Assembly (NCBI GenBank): GCA_035693165.1
Contig: DASSGZ010000388.1
Span: forward strand, 1-17,792
Source: JAICKM01 sp035693165
GTDB lineage: Bacteria > Chloroflexota > Chloroflexia > QHBQ01 > JAICKM01
Reading direction: 5' to 3'
Length of the DNA: 17,792 bases
Shown: piece by piece, positions 13,475-17,792 of the stretch
How positions within the stretch are numbered: position 1 is the first letter of the stretch
How the letters are laid out: each line of letters opens with the position of its first letter
The notes under the pieces: model-generated
Databases searched by the model: none
What the model was told of the DNA's origin: nothing
The model's input: only the letters and a program-made list of their open reading frames with translations
Made by a program: the position numbers and the translations under genes

Positions 13475-15067
13475 ATGGCTACCGTCGAAACCAATCCGCC
13501 GCCCGCGCACGTCGCGACGGCGCCGCACCCGCAAACCCATAAGGGCCTGATCATCTTCGCCGTCATGCTGACCACGGCGCTGTCGGCGCTGGACGCCAAC
13601 ATCGTGGGCACGGCCATTCCCAGCATCGTGGGCGAGTTGCGCGGGATCGGCCTGTTGCCCTGGCTGGTCACGGCCTTCATGCTCACCTCGACCGTGAGCG
13701 TGCCGCTGTACGGCAAACTGGCCGACCTCTATGGGCGCAAGCCGGTGCTGCTGGCCGGGGTGACGCTGTTCCTGGCCGGGTCGGCGCTGTGCGGCATGGC
13801 CGGGTCGATGGAGCAACTGATCGCCTTCCGGGCGTTGCAGGGGCTGGGCGCGGGCAGCGTGGTGCCGGTGACGCTGACGCTGATCGGCGACCTGTTCGAG
13901 ATGGAGGAACGGGCCCGGCTGCAAGGGCTGTTCAGCGCCGTCTGGGGCGTGTCGAGTGTGCTGGGGCCGCTGGTGGGCGGGTTCATCGTCACGGTCTGGA
14001 GCTGGCCGTGGGTGTTCCTGGTCAACGTGCCGGTGGGCTTCCTGGCGATGGCGATCCTGGCGCTCTACCTGCGCGAACCGGTGCGCAGCCATGCCCGGCG
14101 GCCCTCGCTCGACCTGCTGGGCGCGGCCACGCTGACCGGCGGGCTGACCGCGGCGCTGACGGCGCTCAGCCTGGTGAGCAACGGCGCGGGCTGGGGCAGC
14201 CCGCCGGTGCTGGCGCTGCTGGGGCTGGCCCTCGCGCTGCTGGTGGCCTTCGTCGTCGTGGAGCGCCGCGCCGCCGAGCCGCTGATCCCGCTCGACCTGC
14301 TGACCGCGCCGATCACGCAGGTATCGATCGCCGCCGGGCTGTTCTCGTCGGGGCTGGTGTTCGGCGGCGGGGCCTACCTGCCGATTCTGGTGCAGGGGGT
14401 GTGGCAAGGATCGCCGTTGGAGGCCGGGCTGGCGCTGGCCCCGCTGTCGATCGGCTGGCCGCTGGCGAGCACGGTGGCCGGGCGGGCCATCCTGCGCTGG
14501 GGCTACCGGCCCGTGGCCGTGATCGGCGCGGTGCTGATCGCGCTGGGCGGGCTGCTGTTGCTGCCGCTGGGGCCGGGCGGGCCGATCTGGCTCTTGCCGG
14601 TGGCGATGTTCGTGCAGGGCCTGGGCTGCGGCTTCAACTTCACCACGATGCTGATGGCCGTGCAAAACGCCGCGAGCTGGGAGCGGCGAGGCGCGGCGAC
14701 CAGCCTCTACCAGTTCTCGCGCAACATCGGCGGCGTGATCGCCGTGGCCGTGCTGGGCTTCGCGCTGAGCACGACGCTGGCCGGGGCGCTGGCCCAGATC
14801 CCGGCCCTGCCCGGCGTGCCGGCCGCCGCGGCCGGCGGGTCGCAACTGGGGCCGGCCAGCGTGTTGCTCGACCTCAACGCGCGCACGCACCTGGCGCCCG
14901 CCACGCTGGCGGCACTCGAAGGCGCGCTGGCCGCGGGCTTGCGCCCGGTGCTGTGGATCGCCGCCTTCCTGGGCCTGGGCACGGCGCTGGCGACCTGGCT
15001 CTTCCCCGCCGAGCGCATCCCCACGCGCGCCGCGCCCGCCGAAGAACCGGCCCTGCCCGGTGCGTAG
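13475..15067 (+). CDS. MFS transporter of the DHA2 (EmrB/QacA-like) type
   Basis: This is an inner-membrane proton antiporter, probably exporting drugs or other small toxic compounds. The 530-residue length and about 14 hydrophobic segments fit DHA2 rather than 12-helix MFS. The DHA2 motif LDANIVGTAIPSI lies in helix 1 with D40. Motif A is GKLADLYGRK (80-89), motif B is RALQGLGAGSVVP (119-131), and antiporter motif C is GVSSVLGPLVGGF (158-170). A 23-residue hydrophilic N-terminus precedes helix 1. A loop of about 50 residues (LAQIPALPGVPAAAAGGSQL onward) before the last helix is common in the group. The ATG at 13475 was chosen as the first in the frame; its ribosome site is weak. No repressor gene lies next to it, so the substrate is unknown. 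It converges on the ATP-grasp gene. Confidence 0.92.
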   Translation: MATVETNPPPAHVATAPHPQTHKGLIIFAVMLTTALSALDANIVGTAIPSIVGELRGIGLLPWLVTAFMLTSTVSVPLYGKLADLYGRKPVLLAGVTLFLAGSALCGMAGSMEQLIAFRALQGLGAGSVVPVTLTLIGDLFEMEERARLQGLFSAVWGVSSVLGPLVGGFIVTVWSWPWVFLVNVPVGFLAMAILALYLREPVRSHARRPSLDLLGAATLTGGLTAALTALSLVSNGAGWGSPPVLALLGLALALLVAFVVVERRAAEPLIPLDLLTAPITQVSIAAGLFSSGLVFGGGAYLPILVQGVWQGSPLEAGLALAPLSIGWPLASTVAGRAILRWGYRPVAVIGAVLIALGGLLLLPLGPGGPIWLLPVAMFVQGLGCGFNFTTMLMAVQNAASWERRGAATSLYQFSRNIGGVIAVAVLGFALSTTLAGALAQIPALPGVPAAAAGGSQLGPASVLLDLNARTHLAPATLAALEGALAAGLRPVLWIAAFLGLGTALATWLFPAERIPTRAAPAEEPALPGA

Positions 15068-15084
15068 GCTCTCCCGTTACGAAA

Positions 15085-15154
15085 TTCACCGCGAAGGCGC
15101 GAAGATTATTGGTATGAGTCCTGTTCTCCGCGTCCTTCGTTCCTTCGCGGTGAA
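15085..15154. repeat. Dispersed repeat family B, inverted pair 4 (between convergent genes)
   Basis: TTCACCGCGAAGGCGCGAAG (15085 onward, to 15105) and the inverted arm at 15125-15154, ending CCTTCGCGGTGAA, enclose 19 bases. It lies exactly between the stops of the convergent MFS and ATP-grasp genes, as pair 3 does for the previous convergent pair, consistent with a bidirectional terminator role. Confidence 0.75.
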
Positions 15155-15174
15155 ATAATAACCCGGCCTGACGG

Positions 15175-16380
15175 TCAGTGCGCCGCTTTGTCGGGGGCGG
15201 GTAGGGTGGCCCAGAAGTCCTGGTAGAAACGGTGGCTGTAGTCGTCGAGCAGGGCCTGGACGCGCGCCGGGTCGGGCGAGGCGACGATCAGCCCGGCGTG
15301 GTGCAGGCGCACCATGCGCCAGACGACCTCGGGGTCCTGGTAGGCGCTGGTATCGGGGTAGTCCTGGCGGGCCAGCGAGATGATCAGCCCGGCATAGTCC
15401 TCGCGGGTGGAGGGCAGTTCGTAGGGGCGCTCGCCGCCGGCCAGTTCGATCTTGGCCCACTCGGCCCAGAGGTTGATGCCCGTGGCGGCCTCGACCAGTT
15501 CGGCGATGTTGGCCCCGCCCACGCGCGCCGCCGTCTCCAGAAAGTAGAAGCGCCCATCCTCGCGCCCCTTGATAAACTCGGTGTGCGTCACGCCGCGCAC
15601 CATGCCCAGCGCGCGCATCAATTCGCGGTGGACGCTCAGCAGCGTCTGCGCGTCGGCGGAGTCGCGGGGCAGCGTGCGCGTGGTGAAGATGCCGCCGCCG
15701 TAGACCACGTCCATCGGCGGGTGGCCGTACTGGTGGGCGATGGAGAAGACGACCTCGCGCTCGGAGACAATTGAGTCGACATGATACACGTCGCCGGGGA
15801 TGTATTGTTCCAGCACATGGAAGGACTGGCGGTCGCCCAGGGCGTCGAGCAGCGGCCAGAGTTCGTCGGCGCTGTTGACCTTGTGGATGCCGACGGCGGA
15901 GGCTTCAGAGCGCGGCTTGAGCACCCAGGGCGGGGGCACGCGGGTCATATACTCGTGCAAGCGGTCGTAGTTGAGCACATGCACGAACTCGGGCACCAGG
16001 ATGCCCTTTTCCTGGGCCTGGACGCGCATGGCGAGCTTGTCGCGGAAGTAGCGCGCGGTGGTGTCGCCCATGCCGGGGCAGCGCAGGTGCTCGCGCAGGG
16101 CCGCCGCCGTCTCCACGTCGTAGTCGTCCAGCGGCACGATGCGGTCGATGAGGCGCGTGCGGGCCAGGTAGCTGACGCCGAAGAGGACATCCTGGCGGTG
16201 CGCCAGGTCGGGCATGAGGTGGATTTCGTCGATGCTGTCGCGCGGCCAGGCGCCGTCGGCCAGTTTTTCGGCGGTGAGCAGGATCACCCGCGCGCCCTGG
16301 CGCTTGGCTTCCTCCAGGAAGGCATAGCCCTTCTCAAAGCCGGCTAAACACAAGACCGTCAACGGGCGAGACTCGGACAT
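15175..16380 (-). CDS. ATP-grasp superfamily enzyme (carboxylate-amine ligase-like)
   Basis: Members of this superfamily activate a carboxylate as acyl phosphate with ATP and join it to an amine or other nucleophile; the substrates here are unknown. The 401-residue product has an N-terminal Rossmann-like domain (about 1-105; LTVLCLAGFEKGYAFLEEAK). The ATP-grasp fold follows: DKLAMR (114-119), WVLKPRSEASAVGI with the ATP-binding lysine K155, and EQYIPGDVYHVDS (191-203). The Mg-binding stretch FLETAARVGGANIAELV has E282, R286 and the GG pair. It resembles the PylC/BacD/CarB-like proteins rather than D-Ala-D-Ala ligase. The ATG at 16380 has AGGAGG 6 bases upstream. It stands alone without a biosynthetic cluster, so a specific pathway cannot be assigned. 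Confidence 0.9.
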   Translation of the reverse strand: MSESRPLTVLCLAGFEKGYAFLEEAKRQGARVILLTAEKLADGAWPRDSIDEIHLMPDLAHRQDVLFGVSYLARTRLIDRIVPLDDYDVETAAALREHLRCPGMGDTTARYFRDKLAMRVQAQEKGILVPEFVHVLNYDRLHEYMTRVPPPWVLKPRSEASAVGIHKVNSADELWPLLDALGDRQSFHVLEQYIPGDVYHVDSIVSEREVVFSIAHQYGHPPMDVVYGGGIFTTRTLPRDSADAQTLLSVHRELMRALGMVRGVTHTEFIKGREDGRFYFLETAARVGGANIAELVEAATGINLWAEWAKIELAGGERPYELPSTREDYAGLIISLARQDYPDTSAYQDPEVVWRMVRLHHAGLIVASPDPARVQALLDDYSHRFYQDFWATLPAPDKAAH

Positions 16381-16409
16381 GGGGCACCTCCTGGCTAGAC
16401 GCGATTGGC

Positions 16410-16440
16410 GGGGCGGACCGGGTGCAAACCGGCCCCTACA
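16410..16440. repeat. GTAGGGGC-type palindromic repeat (family C), copy 3
   Basis: GGGGCGGACCGGGTGCAAAC continues into CGGCCCCTACA. The complement starts TGTAGGGGCCGG, as in the copies at 2935 and 4716. It lies in the leader of the ATP-grasp gene. Confidence 0.6.
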
Positions 16441-16442
16441 AA

Positions 16443-16459
16443 TTAAACTGATCGTTTAA
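16443..16459. promoter_or_regulatory. AT-rich palindrome, possible operator
   Basis: TTAAAC (16443-16448) and GTTTAA (16454-16459) flank TGATC, a 17-base palindrome in an otherwise very GC-rich intergenic region. Size and symmetry fit a dimeric repressor site of TetR or similar type. The regulator is unknown, and it could serve either of the divergent genes. Confidence 0.4.
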
Positions 16460-16658
16460 CATTGCTGTGACTGGTTCCGGTATCCGGTTGGTAGCTTGTG
16501 TGTGGGCGCGGGGATCGGACGGCGCGGGTGGGGCGGGCGCAGGCGCACCGGGCCCCGCCCCGGCCTCGCTGCCTGCGTTGGGGGGTAGTATAGCCCCGAT
16601 CCCGCGAAAGCGCAATGGCCCGATCCTTGCCGAAGTGGTGGGGAGTCAGCGTCGTCTC

Positions 16659-16683
16659 CCCCCTTCCCGCGGCGGGAAGGGGG
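16659..16683. repeat. C/G-rich hairpin upstream of the last MFS gene
   Basis: CCCCCTTCCC (16659-16668) and GGGAAGGGGG (16674-16683) form a perfect 10-bp stem around GCGGC. It is followed by CAGGGGGGTTAGG, the layout of a common dispersed palindrome in many GC-rich genomes. It lies about 43 bases before the likely start codon. Confidence 0.6.
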
Positions 16684-16725
16684 CAGGGGGGTTAGGTTGG
16701 TCGGGTAGCAGGAGGAGGAGCGGCG

Positions 16726-17792
16726 ATTAGCGATTCGACAACGGCGGTGGTGGAGACCCCCGCGCAACAGCCCATGGCGGGACGGGCCACGGTCCTGGCC
16801 CTGTCCTTTGCCGCGTTTGTGATGATCGGGGCCAACGACGGCGGCACCGGCGTGCTCTTGCCCAGCCTGCAGGCCACCTATGGCGTGGATAAGGCCACCA
16901 TCGGCCTGATCTTCCTGGCCGCGACGGGCGGCTACCTGTGCGCCGCGTTCAGCAGCGGCCTGCTGGTGGAACGGCTGGGCATCCGGCGCTTCTTGCTGCT
17001 GGGCACGCTGATGTTCGTGCTGGGCGCGGGCACTCTGAGCCTGCAGGTGCCGTTCCTCGGCTTGCTGGCGGCGCTGCTGGTGACGGGCTTCGGCGTGGGG
17101 ATCCTCGACGCCGGGCTGAACGCCTATATCGCCGCGCTGCCCGATAATTCGGGGCCGCTCAACTATTTGCACGCCTGCTACGGCGCGGGCGCGCTGATCG
17201 GGCCGCTGGTGGCGTCGGGGGTGCTGGCGGCGAGCCTGGGCTGGCCGGTGGTCTACGCCATCTGGACGGGGGCGGGACTGCTGCTGCTGCTCGGCCTGGC
17301 GCTGCGCTTCCCGCGCCCCGTCGCCCCGTCGCCGCACGAGCAGGCCGCGCAGGGCGGCAACGTGCTGGCCGGGGCGTTGCGTCTGGGCGCGGTCTGGCTG
17401 GCCGCCGCGTTCTTGCTGGCCTATGTCGGCGCGGAGGTGAGCCTGGGCAGTTGGAGCTACAGCCTGCTGACGGAGACCCGGCAGATCGACCCGCTGCCGG
17501 CGGGGTGGATGGTCAGCGGCTACTGGCTGGGGCTGACGCTGGGCCGCATCGTCCTGGGCAAGCTGTCGGCGCGGGTGGGGCCACGGCGGCTGATCACGAG
17601 TTGCCTGGCCGGGGTGGCCGCGGGCCTGGTGATCATCTGGGTGGGGCCGGGCCCGGTGGCCGCGGCGGCGGGCCTGGTGCTCACCGGCTTCGCCCTCGGC
17701 CCGATCTTCCCGACGCCCATCGCCATCATGCCCGAACTGGTGCCCGCGCGGCTGCTGCCCAGCGCCATCGGCTTCATGGCGAGCGCCGGCAG
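16726..17792 (+). CDS. MFS transporter, FHS (sugar:H+ symporter)-like, truncated at the right edge
   Basis: This inner-membrane transporter of the major facilitator superfamily probably imports a sugar or similar solute with protons. At least ten hydrophobic segments are present in the 355 codons before the window ends. GFGVGILDAGLNAYIA and LNYLHACYGAGALIGPLVAS are marks of the FucP/FHS branch, although no substrate can be named. The start is unusual: the best ribosome site, GGAGGAGGAG, lies 5 bases before an ATT codon at 16726, which would give (M)SDSTTAVVETPAQQP before MAGRATVL. The first GTG in frame is at 16747 and the first ATG at 16774; both lack a ribosome site at normal distance. The frame is open only from 16696. 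The C-terminus is missing because the window ends. Confidence 0.88.
   Translation, partial: MSDSTTAVVETPAQQPMAGRATVLALSFAAFVMIGANDGGTGVLLPSLQATYGVDKATIGLIFLAATGGYLCAAFSSGLLVERLGIRRFLLLGTLMFVLGAGTLSLQVPFLGLLAALLVTGFGVGILDAGLNAYIAALPDNSGPLNYLHACYGAGALIGPLVASGVLAASLGWPVVYAIWTGAGLLLLLGLALRFPRPVAPSPHEQAAQGGNVLAGALRLGAVWLAAAFLLAYVGAEVSLGSWSYSLLTETRQIDPLPAGWMVSGYWLGLTLGRIVLGKLSARVGPRRLITSCLAGVAAGLVIIWVGPGPVAAAAGLVLTGFALGPIFPTPIAIMPELVPARLLPSAIGFMASAG

Larger units (their letters stand above)
16381..16725. other. Divergent intergenic region, no gene seen
   Basis: These 345 bases between the ATP-grasp gene and the last MFS gene hold a family C palindrome (16410-16440), an AT-rich palindrome (16443-16459) and a C/G-rich hairpin (16659-16683). 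I found no promoter with two good hexamers. The minus-strand frame through here is proline- and arginine-rich and looks like a shadow. Confidence 0.55.

Noticed and set aside
13451..14890. Minus-strand open frame of 479 codons opposite the DHA2 transporter
   Set aside because: Its composition is mostly R, Q, H, P and A, typical of an antisense reading of a membrane protein gene; no motifs.
16456..17337. Minus-strand frame of 293 codons opposite the last MFS gene
   Set aside because: Q/R/H-rich low-complexity product; the plus strand encodes conserved FHS motifs.

Overview
This window is GC-rich bacterial chromosome with compact genes, third-codon GC bias and long antisense frames that shadow the real ones. 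The gene set fits a member of the Chloroflexota: a Rex repressor paired with a MenG-type methyltransferase, a tandem universal stress protein, a PepF-like M3 peptidase, a Pro/Thr-rich DUF11 surface protein, and many short inverted repeats between genes. That placement is an inference from gene style and repeat texture, not from a marker gene. I saw no rRNA, tRNA, CRISPR array or complete insertion sequence.

Layout. At the left edge is the first 32 codons of an unrecognised minus-strand gene (1-97). Then come an XRE-HTH/TPR regulator (minus, 381-1736) and a divergent small membrane protein (plus, 2093-2725). A minus-strand redox and stress block follows: universal stress protein (4826-5773), menG/ubiE-like methyltransferase (3754-4503) and rex (2984-3700). 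The last two look like one operon with a good sigma70-type promoter. A family 2 glycosyltransferase (plus, 6309-7310) converges on a large secreted, C-terminally anchored DUF11 protein (minus, 7417-9375). Next on the minus strand are an M3 oligoendopeptidase (9751-11559) and an eight-repeat TPR protein (11703-12578). Divergent from the TPR gene is an Ogt-type DNA alkyl repair gene (plus, 12696-13277), followed by a DHA2-type MFS exporter (plus, 13475-15067). The window closes with an ATP-grasp enzyme (minus, 15175-16380) and a truncated FHS-like MFS transporter (plus, from 16726).

Working together. The clearest functional unit is menG-rex. Rex senses NADH/NAD+, and MenG makes menaquinone, the electron carrier that affects that ratio. 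An imperfect Rex-operator-like site lies over the -10 box of their promoter, which suggests autoregulation. The remaining genes look like independent housekeeping or envelope units.

The most unusual content is between genes. At least four families of dispersed inverted or tandem repeats are visible: (A) a hairpin with GAGCGCAGCGAAGA arms; (B) paired arms of CACCGC(A/G)GAGACGCAGAGG or CACCGCGAAG type; (C) GTAGGGGC-type palindromes; (D) heptanucleotide arrays resembling cyanobacterial STRR sequences. Some supply the last codons or stop codons of real genes: rex, the M3 peptidase, the TPR gene and the glycosyltransferase. I did not find a convincing new multi-gene defence or biosynthetic system.
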